A stretch of DNA of 64,000 bases, taken from NCBI GenBank assembly GCA_045652745.1, contig JAZRUW010000009.1, positions 32,406 to 96,405 on the forward strand. The letters are read 5' to 3'. The position numbers and the translations under genes were made by a program. Shown here in pieces: positions 35,891 through 44,359 of this stretch; the first letter of the stretch is position 1, and the number at the start of each line of letters is the position of its first letter. The notes beneath the pieces are model-generated. The model saw only the letters and a list, made by a program, of their open reading frames with translations, searched no databases and had not been told where the DNA came from. The stretch comes from RGIG2041 sp045652745. GTDB taxonomy: Bacteria > Bacillota > Clostridia > UBA1381 > UMGS1253.

Positions 35891-37432
35891 TTACGCACCT
35901 CTTTTCAAAAACTTGGCGATGATATCCGTTACCTGCGGGATACGCAGGAAAATTGCAGAAATTAAATATAAAATCACACCGAAACCGCATTCGAGGCCGA
36001 GACGCAGGATGCGCCATAAAATGCCGTCGCCCGCGAACGATGCAAGATAGCGGTGTAATACGGTTACGCCGACAAACATAATGACGGAGGCTATAAGACT
36101 CTTCAATAAAGTTATACCCACGCCGTCGGCAAACTTGCCGACCTTTTTCTTTAAACGCCACAACAGCACCGCACTGCCCGTCAAGGAAGAAATCGAATAG
36201 GCGAGGGGGATACCGTAGGCACCAAAAAACTGCATCAGTATTAAACTTAAAGAAATGTTGACCGCCATAATCACAAAACCGGTTACGGCGGAAGTTTTTG
36301 TATCCTGCAATGCATAAAAAGCACGGTCTAAAATTTCTTTAAAACCGATACCGAGCACGCCTACGGCATAGGCCGCCAGCAAAAGTGCGGCGCGGAAGAT
36401 GTCCGTCTCCGTAATATTGCCGTATTGCGCCAGTACGCGCAAAAGCGGCTCGCGCACGGCGATAAAGCCGAAGGTCATCGGCAGTAAAAGTGCGCCCATT
36501 GCGCCCAGAATACCGCTGAGGTCTTTTTTGTACTGTGCCATATTGTTTTGCGATGCGCTTTCCGTCAGGCGCGGATAAATCACGGCGGTGACGGAGTAGA
36601 TGATGGCAAGCACCATATACAACACGATATTTTGTACGTAGGTCAGCAGCGTTACCATGCCTTCAAAGCGCGCAATCATCGTCACATTGTAGAGCATGTT
36701 GAGCTGATACGCCGATACACCCAGCAGTACCGGACCGGTCAACTTTAAGGCATTTACGATGTCGGGATGTTTTAATTCGAAACTTATGCGATAGCGATAG
36801 CCCTTTTTATAGAGCGGAAAAATCAAAATGATGGCTTGCAGGGAAAGACCGAGTACCGTCGCAACCAGCAGGCCGGAGATGCCAAACTTGTCCGCAAGTA
36901 AAAACACATATAAAATAACAACTAAACTGCTCGGTACGCTGACGAAGGCCGGCAGATTGTAACTGCCCATCGCCTGCAACATGCCTTGGAAGATGTAGTT
37001 TAGCCCGTAAAAGAACATGACCGGCATAACCACCATTAAGGCTTTTGTGGCATAACTGTATGTCTGCTCGGTTTTGGCAAATTCCGTAAAACGCGGCAAA
37101 ATCGGCGCGAGTGCGATACCGATGAGCACCAAAACAGCAGTCAAAGCTACGGAGATGGTGATGATATTATCTGCAAAACGCTTGGCGGCATCCTTTTTAC
37201 CGTTCGCGGTATGTCCCATAAAAATCGGGATGACCACGGTGGAAAGTGCCGTGCCGATGCAGGTGAAAATAATATTCGGGATGCTGATGACATACGAATA
37301 AATATTCATATATACATCTGAAGCGCCGAAATGCGCCATATAGATTTGTGTGGATAACAGGCTCATCATGCGGGCAAGTATCATAATGACCATGACTGAG
37401 CTGATGGAGCCTAACAGATTTTTCTTTTGCAT
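35891..37432 (-). CDS. murJ: MurJ/MviN-type flippase of the surface-glycan operon (second copy)
   Basis: A 513-residue membrane protein with about 14 helices and the MviN pattern: MILARMMSLLSTQIYMAHFGAS at the N-terminus, IFTCIGTALSTVVIPIF and FYALQDTKTSAVTGF. The frame is open upstream, but the sequence before 37432 is out-of-frame acyltransferase gene, so the ATG at 37432 is the real start. Being inside the operon, it probably flips the lipid-linked surface-glycan unit, although MviN homologues usually serve peptidoglycan. The other copy is at 5546-7033. Confidence 0.8.
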   Translation of the reverse strand: MQKKNLLGSISSVMVIMILARMMSLLSTQIYMAHFGASDVYMNIYSYVISIPNIIFTCIGTALSTVVIPIFMGHTANGKKDAAKRFADNIITISVALTAVLVLIGIALAPILPRFTEFAKTEQTYSYATKALMVVMPVMFFYGLNYIFQGMLQAMGSYNLPAFVSVPSSLVVILYVFLLADKFGISGLLVATVLGLSLQAIILIFPLYKKGYRYRISFELKHPDIVNALKLTGPVLLGVSAYQLNMLYNVTMIARFEGMVTLLTYVQNIVLYMVLAIIYSVTAVIYPRLTESASQNNMAQYKKDLSGILGAMGALLLPMTFGFIAVREPLLRVLAQYGNITETDIFRAALLLAAYAVGVLGIGFKEILDRAFYALQDTKTSAVTGFVIMAVNISLSLILMQFFGAYGIPLAYSISSLTGSAVLLWRLKKKVGKFADGVGITLLKSLIASVIMFVGVTVLHRYLASFAGDGILWRILRLGLECGFGVILYLISAIFLRIPQVTDIIAKFLKRGA

Positions 37433-37434
37433 AT

Positions 37435-37977
37435 TTACGGTCTCCAAACCACGTTTTCTTTTACAATGCGCGCGGGATTGCCGGCAACGACACAGTGCGG
37501 CGGCACGTCCTTGGTGACAACCGCACCGGCGCCGATTACTGCGCCTTCGCCGATTGTTACACCTTTTAATATTGTAGCGCCCTGGCAAATCCATACGTTA
37601 TCTTCGATGGTTACGGGCTTCATGATTTCGGTTTCGCTGTTTAGTTTGTGGTAGTCGCGGTCGATAATCGTACAGTTCCAGGAAATATTGCAACCCGACC
37701 CGATGCGTACGCACTTGCCTGCGTGAATTTCCGTGCGGTCACCGATGTAAGTGTTTGCGCCGATGTGCAGCTCAGCGCGGCCGTCCGTGCCCCATACGCT
37801 CAGCTTGCAGCCGCGGTGCAACAGCACGCGGTCACCGGCGGTGAGGATGGCGTTCTTTTTTAAAATGCGTACCCCGCGCTCCGCGCGCAAAAGCCTGCCG
37901 CACTTTTTAAAATAAAACCGCTTATATATGCCGCGCAGAACGGCAAAACCGTTTGTAAAGAATTCGGACAAATTCAT
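37435..37977 (-). CDS. Hexapeptide-repeat acyltransferase
   Basis: A 180-residue left-handed beta-helix protein with isoleucine-rich hexapeptide turns (LHIGANTYIGDRTEIHAG, VTIEDNVWICQGATILKGV, GEGAVIGAGAVVTKDVPPH). A likely catalytic His lies in IIDRDYHKLNSE. It resembles the acetyltransferases that decorate surface sugars. First gene of the operon, 42 bases downstream of a strong promoter. A short leading basic helix (VLRGIYKRFYFKKCGRLLR) may dock on the membrane. Confidence 0.82.
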   Translation of the reverse strand: MNLSEFFTNGFAVLRGIYKRFYFKKCGRLLRAERGVRILKKNAILTAGDRVLLHRGCKLSVWGTDGRAELHIGANTYIGDRTEIHAGKCVRIGSGCNISWNCTIIDRDYHKLNSETEIMKPVTIEDNVWICQGATILKGVTIGEGAVIGAGAVVTKDVPPHCVVAGNPARIVKENVVWRP

Positions 37978-38018
37978 ATTTTTCGCTCCTGAAACTTTTT
38001 GTAAGTATATTTATAAAT

Positions 38019-38047
38019 AGTATAGCATAAAATGCTTGCTCCGTCAA
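38019..38047 (-). promoter_or_regulatory. Promoter of the surface-glycan operon
   Basis: On the minus strand TTGACG (38042-38047), 17 bp, TATACT (38019-38024). It lies between the 307-bp inverted-repeat element and the first gene. Confidence 0.75.
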
Positions 38048-38138
38048 CAAAACGGGCGCAAAAAAAGAGAGCCTGAAGGGCGAGTGTTCTTAAGGATAAA
38101 ACGCCTTAAAAAGCAATATTTTGGCGAATAGCCGTGTT

Positions 38139-38176
38139 AAAAATGACCGAAATCCGCGAGGATGTCGGTCATTTTT
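38139..38176. terminator. Hairpin inside the 307-bp element, bidirectional terminator-like
   Basis: Arms AAAAATGACCGA-a-ATCC and GGAT-g-TCGGTCATTTTT with a GCGA tetraloop, flanked by A and T runs. Confidence 0.6.
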
Positions 38177-38257
38177 GCCTTGCTCTTCATCCAAACTATT
38201 ACCTTTTAAGGTGCCGTTGGCAGTTTTAGTCGAGGAATTTTGTCGGAAAGAGGAACA

Positions 38258-38297
38258 AAAAAATCTGCATTATACTCGCGTATAATGCAGATTTTTT
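38258..38297. terminator. Perfect 18-bp hairpin inside the 307-bp element
   Basis: AAAAAATCTGCATTATAC pairs perfectly with its complement around a TCGC loop; A/T runs allow termination on either strand. Confidence 0.65.
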
Positions 38298-38391
38298 GTG
38301 AACTATTTTCGGTAAATTACCGACTAAAACCATTGTATCCTTGAGAACACTCGCCCAAGACTCTCTTTTCGTTTGAATTTATAACTCTAAA

Positions 38392-39810
38392 TTAAAGTTT
38401 GAAGTCTACGCCTGTGTTGGCAGCTTCCGGATCTTCTGTCTTGAATTCGTAGTCCTTACCCGGCAGGATAGCGTTTAATACGATACCTGCGATGGAAGCA
38501 CATGCGAGAGCGGACAGAGTGATAGTCAAAGTGCCGATCGGGAAGGAGATGGAACCTAAACCGAGGGCGGATACCAGGATAACCGCTGCAACGATGAGGT
38601 TACGGCTCTTTGTAAAGTCAACCTGATTTTCAACTACGTTACGAACACCGATTGCGGAAATCATACCGTACAAGATGAAGGAAACGCCGCCGATTACAGC
38701 TGTCGGAATCAGGTTAACGAGTGCAGCAAACTTCGGAGAGAAGGAAAGGATTACAGCGATGATGGCTGCAATGCGGATTACCTTCGGGTCGTAAACTTTA
38801 GACAGAGCGAGTACGCCTGTGTTTTCACCGTAAGTTGTGTTTGCAGGGCCGCCGAAGAGGGATGCCAGCGTGGTAGCAATACCGTCGCCGAGAAGTGTTC
38901 TGTGCAGACCCGGGTTTTCGATGAAGTTTTTGCCAACGGTGGAGCTGATTGCGCAGATGTCACCGATGTGCTCCATCATAGTAGCAAGAGCGATCGGCAT
39001 AATTGCAACGATAGAGCTTACCACCAAAGAGGTGTTGGACCAGTCGATTCCGCCGAATACAGTGCCGTTCCACTTGATCGGGAAACCAATCCAAGCGGCG
39101 CTCTTGAGGTTTTCAAGTGCGGAAACGCTGAACAGCTGGAGTGCCGGATTGCCGCCGAGTGTGATGTAACCATCCACCGGTACACCGAAGCAGATTGCTA
39201 AAATTGCAGCGATTGCGCAAGAACCGAGAACACCGATTAAAATCGGAATAATTTTTGCCATGCCTTTACCCCAGATGTTAAAGATAACAACGAGCGCAAG
39301 TGCGATGAAAGCGATGAGCCAGTTGGTTTTGCAGTTGTTTACTGCGCTGCCTGCCAGGCCAAGACCGATTGCAATGATAATCGGGCCTGTTACTACCGGC
39401 GGGAAGAAGCGCATAACCTTCTTTACGCCTACGAGTTTGATGAGTGCCGCAAGTACGAGGTACAAAAGACCTGCGCATGCTACGCCTAGACATGCATACG
39501 GAAGAAGCTGTGCATTTGTCAGCGTGCCGTTACCGGCGAGCGGTGCAATTGCGCCGTAACCGCCCAAGAAAGCAAAGGAAGAACCTAAGAAAGCCGGAAC
39601 CTTGCCCTTTGTTACCAGGTGGAAAAACAGCGTACCCAAACCTGCCATGAGCAGTGTGGTTGCAACGTCCAAACCGGTCAGTAGCGGAACGAGTACCGTT
39701 GCGCCGAACATTGCAAACATGTGCTGGAAGCCAAGAACGAGCGTCTTGGCGGTGCCCAATTCACGTGCATCGTAAACCGGGCCGGAAATTACCTTTTTCT
39801 CTTTTGCCAT
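38392..39810 (-). CDS. uraA: Uracil/xanthine permease (NCS2 family)
   Basis: A 472-residue transporter with about 14 membrane segments. NCS2 features are QHMFAMFGATVLVPLLTGLD at the start, the Glu-containing MMEHIGDICAIS of segment 8 and the family block GDGIATTLASLFGGPANTTYGENTGVLA. It most resembles uracil permeases. Expression appears controlled by a long leader holding mutually exclusive hairpins. GGGGG at 11 bases upstream is the ribosome site. The 3' end runs into the 307-bp structured element. Confidence 0.9.
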   Translation of the reverse strand: MAKEKKVISGPVYDARELGTAKTLVLGFQHMFAMFGATVLVPLLTGLDVATTLLMAGLGTLFFHLVTKGKVPAFLGSSFAFLGGYGAIAPLAGNGTLTNAQLLPYACLGVACAGLLYLVLAALIKLVGVKKVMRFFPPVVTGPIIIAIGLGLAGSAVNNCKTNWLIAFIALALVVIFNIWGKGMAKIIPILIGVLGSCAIAAILAICFGVPVDGYITLGGNPALQLFSVSALENLKSAAWIGFPIKWNGTVFGGIDWSNTSLVVSSIVAIMPIALATMMEHIGDICAISSTVGKNFIENPGLHRTLLGDGIATTLASLFGGPANTTYGENTGVLALSKVYDPKVIRIAAIIAVILSFSPKFAALVNLIPTAVIGGVSFILYGMISAIGVRNVVENQVDFTKSRNLIVAAVILVSALGLGSISFPIGTLTITLSALACASIAGIVLNAILPGKDYEFKTEDPEAANTGVDFKL

Positions 39811-39868
39811 GTGAGAAAAACCCCCTTAATAAAATTTTGTCCGTGCATCACAGCAGCCTTTTTTTGGC

Positions 39869-39975
39869 AAAAAAAAACCTGCCTGCGCAAAAACAGACAA
39901 GGTTAAAACCTGTACTACGATGTAAACTTGTCGATGTCTTCGCACCGAAAAAAAGCTACCGTATTGACTTGAGTA
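39869..39975 (-). promoter_or_regulatory. Attenuator-like leader of uraA
   Basis: The transcript leader can form a terminator (arms 39878-39885 and 39894-39902, followed on the minus strand by U9). Its distal arm also pairs, as CUUGUC (39896-39901), with GACAAG (39927-39932). The two pairings share the same bases and are mutually exclusive, as in an attenuator. No PyrR consensus, purine riboswitch core or T-box was recognised, so the signal is unknown. Confidence 0.55.
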
Positions 39976-39976
39976 C

Positions 39977-40005
39977 AGTTTACCATAACGAATTTGCTTT
40001 GTAAA
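39977..40005 (-). promoter_or_regulatory. Promoter of uraA
   Basis: On the minus strand TTTACA (40000-40005), 17 bp, TAAACT (39977-39982) with an extended TGG. Confidence 0.7.
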
Positions 40006-40037
40006 GAATTTTTTGTAAATTTGTCAAAATCCGCCTC

Positions 40038-40067
40038 TTTACAAATCGGTGCGCGATGTACTAAAAT
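40038..40067 (+). promoter_or_regulatory. Promoter of the phosphodiester glycosidase gene
   Basis: TTTACA (40038-40043), 18 bp, TAAAAT (40062-40067), 30 bp before the start codon and divergent from the uraA promoter. Confidence 0.65.
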
Positions 40068-40097
40068 AATATTAAATGAAAATAAGCGAGGTACATA

Positions 40098-42368
40098 ATG
40101 AAGAGAACAGTTCAAATCTTAATTTTATTTATAAGCATATTGTGGATGGCGACGGCAACGGTACAGGCTGCACCGCTTTGGGAGAGCGATACAATTGAGA
40201 CCGTGACGCAGGGTGTACAACTTAGAAAACTCGACCGATTTTATCAAAACACCTGGGATAAAATCCGCGTGTTATATATGGATTTAAACAATCCGAATTT
40301 GTCTTTGCGTGTATTAACGGCGGCAGATGGGGTATCTGCGCTTGAAACCACAATGTCCATGGCAGAGCGCACCGGCGCGGTGGCGGCGGTCAATGGCGAT
40401 TTTTTCAATGTGCGCGCCGGGCAGACCAATGCGCTCGGTATGGTGGTGCAAAACGGGGAATATGTCGCTTCACCGTCCAAAGATGCGGGGCTGGCCGGAT
40501 TTGCGCTCACGCAGGACAATGAGGCGTTGTTTGCTTATTTTACCTTTGAAGCACAGTTGATCTCGCCGCAGGGATACACCTGTGAGTTGTACGCAGTCAA
40601 CAAACTGCCGTCCATGGGCGGTGCCGTTACGATGCTGACATCTGCGTGGGGCAAGCAAACTTATGCTCCGGCAGAAGCGACGGGGCTTGCGCAAATGGTG
40701 GTAGAGGACGGAAAGGTGTCTGCCGTTTATACGGGCGCACAGGCGATTGAAATCCCGCAGGACGGCTATGTACTGGTTACAAACAGCGAGGTCAATGGCT
40801 TTTTAACGGATAATTTTGAAATCGGCGATGCCGTTGAAATTGAGCATACGCTTTCTCCGCAGACGGAGAAACTGCGTGAGGCAACGGGCGGCGGCACGCT
40901 TTTGGTGCAAGACGGAAAAGTAGCACCGTTTACCAATACAATTTCGGGCTATTCTCAGCGTACGGCAATCGGCGTGGATAAAAAGGGTGAAACGCTGATG
41001 CTCGTTACGGTGGACGGCAGACTTGCCGAATGTGAGGGCATGAATCAGACCGAGCTTGCACGGCTTTTGATTGAACTCGGCTGTGATACAGCGTTGAATT
41101 TAGACGGCGGCGGCTCGACTACGATGGTAGCGCGCGACAGGTATACTGGACAACTTGCCGTGCAAAATACGCTTGTAGGCAGTATGCGCAAGGTTTCGAC
41201 GGCCATCGGTATTTTTGAAGATGCGCCTAAGGCGGCACTTGCCGGCATCGAAGCAAAGGTTTCGGCTTCCGCGGTAGCGTGCGGCTCTGCAGTTTCGGTG
41301 GAATATGCACTTTTCGATAAGTATTACAATCCTGTAAGTACGAAAAACAAAGTAAACATTGCGTCAAACCGTCCGGCCAAAATTTCCGGAACGCAGATTG
41401 TGCCGTTGGAGGGCGGCGATTATGTGCTGACGCTCACTTGCGGCAAAGCAAAAACAACGCTAGAGTTTGCCAGCGTGGCAGAGTATACGGATTTGTATTT
41501 GTCTGCGCAAAGCAAGCAGATTACAGTAGGTGAGAGCTATAATTTTGCCTTGTGGGCGACGGATGCTTACGGGCATCACGTGCGTTTGGATAACCAAACT
41601 GTAAACTGGACGGTGGACAGCGACGCATTTTCGGTGACGGACGGCAAGGTGCGTGCGCTTTCGGAGGGAAGTGCAAATGTATGCGCACAAATTGGTGATT
41701 TGAAAGCCTATGCGGCGGTGGCAACGCCATCCTCGGATTTATACAACAAACCAAATGATGTCGGTTCTGCGCATCCGCAATATGGCGCGGGAAACGGCTA
41801 TACGCTTTGTATTTCGGGGGACAGCTACGAAGAAGATACTTTGCTGAAGCGATTACTTCGTATGCAAAGAGATGAGGATTTGAAAAAGGACGGACACGTA
41901 GCATACCGTCTCGGTATTTACAATGGGGATACGGAAGCCGTGCACGCGGTGGACGGATTTACGGCGCAGAGCATTAACAACAATCTGCTCATCACCGTCA
42001 ACAACAAAAACGGCGGTATCAAAAAAACGGATGCTTCGCAGTGGCCGAAATTGATAGATGCGATTGAAAATGCCAAAGAGCACAGCATTGTGCTTTTGAT
42101 GCCGAAGTCGGTCTATACCTTGGAAGAAAACGAAAAGCGTGTCTTTGATGCGGTGCTTGCGGATGCGGTGAAAAAAGGCAAAAAGGTCTATGTGGTCTAT
42201 GAGGGCAGTGAAACGGAATATGCCATGACCGACGGCGTGACCTACATCGTATGCGGCGCGCTCAAAAACGCACACACAAAAACGTTTTGGACGGATGCCG
42301 AGCGGTTTGGGTATGTAAAACTGATCTTGACTTTGCAGGGCGTGAAATTCGAATTTGTCAGGGACTAA
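40098..42368 (+). CDS. Secreted phosphodiester glycosidase (NAGPA) family protein with Ig-like domain
   Basis: A 756-residue exported protein with a signal peptide (residues 1-25, ending TVQAAP). Residues about 80-370 form a phosphodiester glycosidase (NAGPA/DUF2233) domain: AAVNGDFFNVRAGQTNALG, YSQRTAIGVDKKG and the hallmark LNLDGGGSTTMVARD. Family members remove phosphate-linked sugar caps, and in bacteria occur in exopolysaccharide and teichoic acid loci. Residues about 460-545 look like a bacterial Ig-like domain. The C-terminal 210 residues (ISGDSYEEDTLLKRLLRMQRD onward) resemble an alpha/beta fold that I cannot name. It precedes spoIIM, so a sporulation link is possible. Confidence 0.82.
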   Translation: MKRTVQILILFISILWMATATVQAAPLWESDTIETVTQGVQLRKLDRFYQNTWDKIRVLYMDLNNPNLSLRVLTAADGVSALETTMSMAERTGAVAAVNGDFFNVRAGQTNALGMVVQNGEYVASPSKDAGLAGFALTQDNEALFAYFTFEAQLISPQGYTCELYAVNKLPSMGGAVTMLTSAWGKQTYAPAEATGLAQMVVEDGKVSAVYTGAQAIEIPQDGYVLVTNSEVNGFLTDNFEIGDAVEIEHTLSPQTEKLREATGGGTLLVQDGKVAPFTNTISGYSQRTAIGVDKKGETLMLVTVDGRLAECEGMNQTELARLLIELGCDTALNLDGGGSTTMVARDRYTGQLAVQNTLVGSMRKVSTAIGIFEDAPKAALAGIEAKVSASAVACGSAVSVEYALFDKYYNPVSTKNKVNIASNRPAKISGTQIVPLEGGDYVLTLTCGKAKTTLEFASVAEYTDLYLSAQSKQITVGESYNFALWATDAYGHHVRLDNQTVNWTVDSDAFSVTDGKVRALSEGSANVCAQIGDLKAYAAVATPSSDLYNKPNDVGSAHPQYGAGNGYTLCISGDSYEEDTLLKRLLRMQRDEDLKKDGHVAYRLGIYNGDTEAVHAVDGFTAQSINNNLLITVNNKNGGIKKTDASQWPKLIDAIENAKEHSIVLLMPKSVYTLEENEKRVFDAVLADAVKKGKKVYVVYEGSETEYAMTDGVTYIVCGALKNAHTKTFWTDAERFGYVKLILTLQGVKFEFVRD

Positions 42369-42412
42369 TTTGATGGGGACGGGCATAGGATAAATACGGG
42401 AGGCGTTTATCC

Positions 42413-43027
42413 ATGCAGGTCGGCGGTACTTTTTTGGACAATTATATACGGGCACATATTCGCCTTTTGCTTTTGGCACTGTTTGCCTTTACGGCAGGGA
42501 GTGTTTGGGGTGCCGTTTACTGCGCCCGTCTGCCGCACACAGCAAACGAAGCACTCTATGGCGCGTTTGCGGGGAGGGAAGGCTTACTTGCGGTGACGGA
42601 CAGTTTCCGTATCTTTTGCGCTTCGTTTGTCAACTATCTGCGCCTGTGGGTGCTTTTGAGTTTGTGTGCCACCAGTCGGCTCGGCGTACCGTTTGCACCG
42701 ATGCTTTTGGGTGTGCGTGGTTTTCTGTGCGGCTTTTCGGTTGCCGCGCTTTTTGTGCTCTACGGTCTTCCGGGAACGGGCGCGGCAGCGGCGGGAATAC
42801 TGCCGCAAATGCTGCTTGCTCTGCCGGCGATGCAACTGCTTTGCTGTGTTGCCATGCACCGCGCGCTTGCGCCGCCGACGGCGGACCGTACGCTTCGTCG
42901 CAGCCGATTTTTTGTCTACTGCATATTTTGCCTGGCAATTTTGTGTATGTTTGCGCTGGCGGCATTTTATGAGGGCTACATCGGCTGGCGCTTGATTTTA
43001 AAAATTTTATCCAACACAATTGCATAG
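42413..43027 (+). CDS. spoIIM: Stage II sporulation protein M
   Basis: A 204-residue membrane protein of the SpoIIM family, which with SpoIID and SpoIIP drives engulfment of the forespore. It has about five hydrophobic helices (LLLLALFAFTAGSVWGAVY; VNYLRLWVLLSLCATSRLG; GVRGFLCGFSVAALFVLYGLPG; C-terminal pair). The position directly before xerD supports the call, as the same neighbourhood is seen in other endospore formers. GGGAGGCG precedes the ATG. Confidence 0.85.
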   Translation: MQVGGTFLDNYIRAHIRLLLLALFAFTAGSVWGAVYCARLPHTANEALYGAFAGREGLLAVTDSFRIFCASFVNYLRLWVLLSLCATSRLGVPFAPMLLGVRGFLCGFSVAALFVLYGLPGTGAAAAGILPQMLLALPAMQLLCCVAMHRALAPPTADRTLRRSRFFVYCIFCLAILCMFALAAFYEGYIGWRLILKILSNTIA

Positions 43028-43118
43028 GTTTACATAAAATTTTCAAAAAAACTATGTACATTTGACAAAAAATCCTGTAAAATGGAATTAAGGATTATAA
43101 AGAGGGAGTGTATATAGG

Positions 43119-44000
43119 ATGCAAACGTACTTGGAAAATTACATACAACATCTTTCCAAAGCGCGAAAGCTGTCGGAAAATACGCTTTCTTCGTATCGGC
43201 GTGATATACAGGCCTACCTGCAATTTTTGAGTGGCCGCGGTATCACGGACCCGAAACAAATCAATAAAACGGTTGTACTTACATATTTACTCCAAATGCA
43301 AAAACAGGGCAAAGCGGCCTCGACCGTGTCGCGCATCCTCGCGTCTTTGCGCTCGTTTCATGCCTTCCTCGCACAATCGGGTATGGCCTCTGAAAATGTA
43401 GCGCTTGGCTTGGAAACACCGCGCGTACAGCGCAAGCAGCCGCAAGTTTTAACTGCGCAGGAAGTAGAACGTCTGCTCGATGCGCCACAAAGCACCGACC
43501 ACAAGGGATGCCGTGATAAAGCGATGCTCGAACTGCTCTATGCCAGCGGCATGCGTGTCAGCGAACTGATTTCTCTCAAACTCGATGACATCAATCTTCA
43601 ACTCGGATTTGTGCACTGTGGCTCTAAAAAAGAAAGAATTATTCCGCTCGGAAAATATGCAACCGATGCTATCGCCGCTTATCTTTCCGGCGCGCGTGAA
43701 CATCTTTTGCATCAAAATACAACTGACGCCCTATTCGTCAACACCAATGGCAAACCCATGACTCGCCAAGGTTTCTGGAAGCTCATTCGTTCCTATAAAA
43801 CCAAAGCGGAAATTTCCTGTGAGCTTACGCCTCACACCCTCCGTCATTCCTTTGCCGTTCACCTTCTCGAAAACGGTGCCGACCTGCGCTCCATTCAGGA
43901 AATGCTCGGACACAGCGACATATCCTCTACGCAGATCTACGCGCAGATGCAAAAGAACAGAATCAAGGATATATATCAAAAATCCCACCCCCGCGCATAA
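43119..44000 (+). CDS. xerD: Tyrosine recombinase XerD
   Basis: Resolves chromosome dimers at dif sites with its partner XerC. The 293-residue protein has the SAM-like N-terminal domain (YIQHLSKARKLSENTLSSYRRDI) and a catalytic domain with Arg in YASGMRVSELISL, Lys in HCGSKKERIIPL, HTLRHSFAVHLL, GHSDISSTQIYAQ with the Tyr nucleophile. Length fits a housekeeping Xer, not a phage integrase. It follows spoIIM and is followed by direct repeats with no evident terminator. Confidence 0.92.
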   Translation: MQTYLENYIQHLSKARKLSENTLSSYRRDIQAYLQFLSGRGITDPKQINKTVVLTYLLQMQKQGKAASTVSRILASLRSFHAFLAQSGMASENVALGLETPRVQRKQPQVLTAQEVERLLDAPQSTDHKGCRDKAMLELLYASGMRVSELISLKLDDINLQLGFVHCGSKKERIIPLGKYATDAIAAYLSGAREHLLHQNTTDALFVNTNGKPMTRQGFWKLIRSYKTKAEISCELTPHTLRHSFAVHLLENGADLRSIQEMLGHSDISSTQIYAQMQKNRIKDIYQKSHPRA

Positions 44001-44040
44001 AAAAATGGTGAATTTTGTGTATTACTTCGTTGCCGGTTTG

Positions 44041-44274
44041 GCCCGCATATAAAAATATAGCGGACAACCCACCGCCTCGTACTACACGAAAATTCCCTCA
44101 TTTTTTACTTGGTGGCAAGTATAGCGACGAGGCAGCCGCCTAGCGCTGCATCCGAATTTCCTCGTTTTTTTACTTGGATGGACGTGTGAAGGGGATTGTG
44201 GAACTTGCCCGCATATAAAAATATAGCGGACAAACCGCCGCCTCGTACTACACGAAAACTCCCTCATTTTTTAC
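44041..44274. repeat. Non-coding direct repeats downstream of xerD
   Basis: Units 44041-44108 and 44207-44274 match at 65 of 68 bases (starting GCCCGCATATAAAAATATAG, ending CTCATTTTTTAC). A diverged third copy lies between them (about 44116-44177) with the same TATAGCG, CCGCCT and TTTTTTACTTGG landmarks. All have the same orientation. No frame is open across all units and no palindromic core was found. The whole 44001-44359 stretch contains no gene. Confidence 0.75.
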
Positions 44275-44359
44275 ATATTGGCGGACAATACGAAATTTCT
44301 TTGTATACAACAGCGCTATGCTGTGAAAATAAACAATTTATACCAAGGAGGTATTTGAA

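Larger units (their letters stand above)
38063..38369. repeat. 307-bp inverted-repeat element with nested hairpins (MITE-like or structured RNA)
   Basis: The ends (38063-38097 and 38337-38369) are complementary over about 33 bp with few mismatches. Both carry AAAGAGAG and GGCGAGTGTTCT followed by YAAGGAT. Inside are two strong hairpins: 38139-38176 (AAAAATGACCGA arm, GCGA loop) and 38258-38297 (a perfect 18-bp stem, loop TCGC). A further inverted pair TTTTAGTCG / CGACTAAAA lies at 38224-38232 and 38321-38329, and CCTTAAAAAG / CCTTTTAAGG lies near 38104 and 38202. The flanks contain no gene. It follows the uraA stop, so on the minus strand it may also terminate that transcript. Confidence 0.7.

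Noticed and set aside
38063..38369. Insertion sequence with terminal inverted repeats
   Set aside because: The ends are inverted repeats, but the inside is far too short for a transposase and holds no frame.
44041..44274. Possible CRISPR array
   Set aside because: Only two or three units, 68 bp long and not separated by regular unique spacers, with no cas genes nearby.
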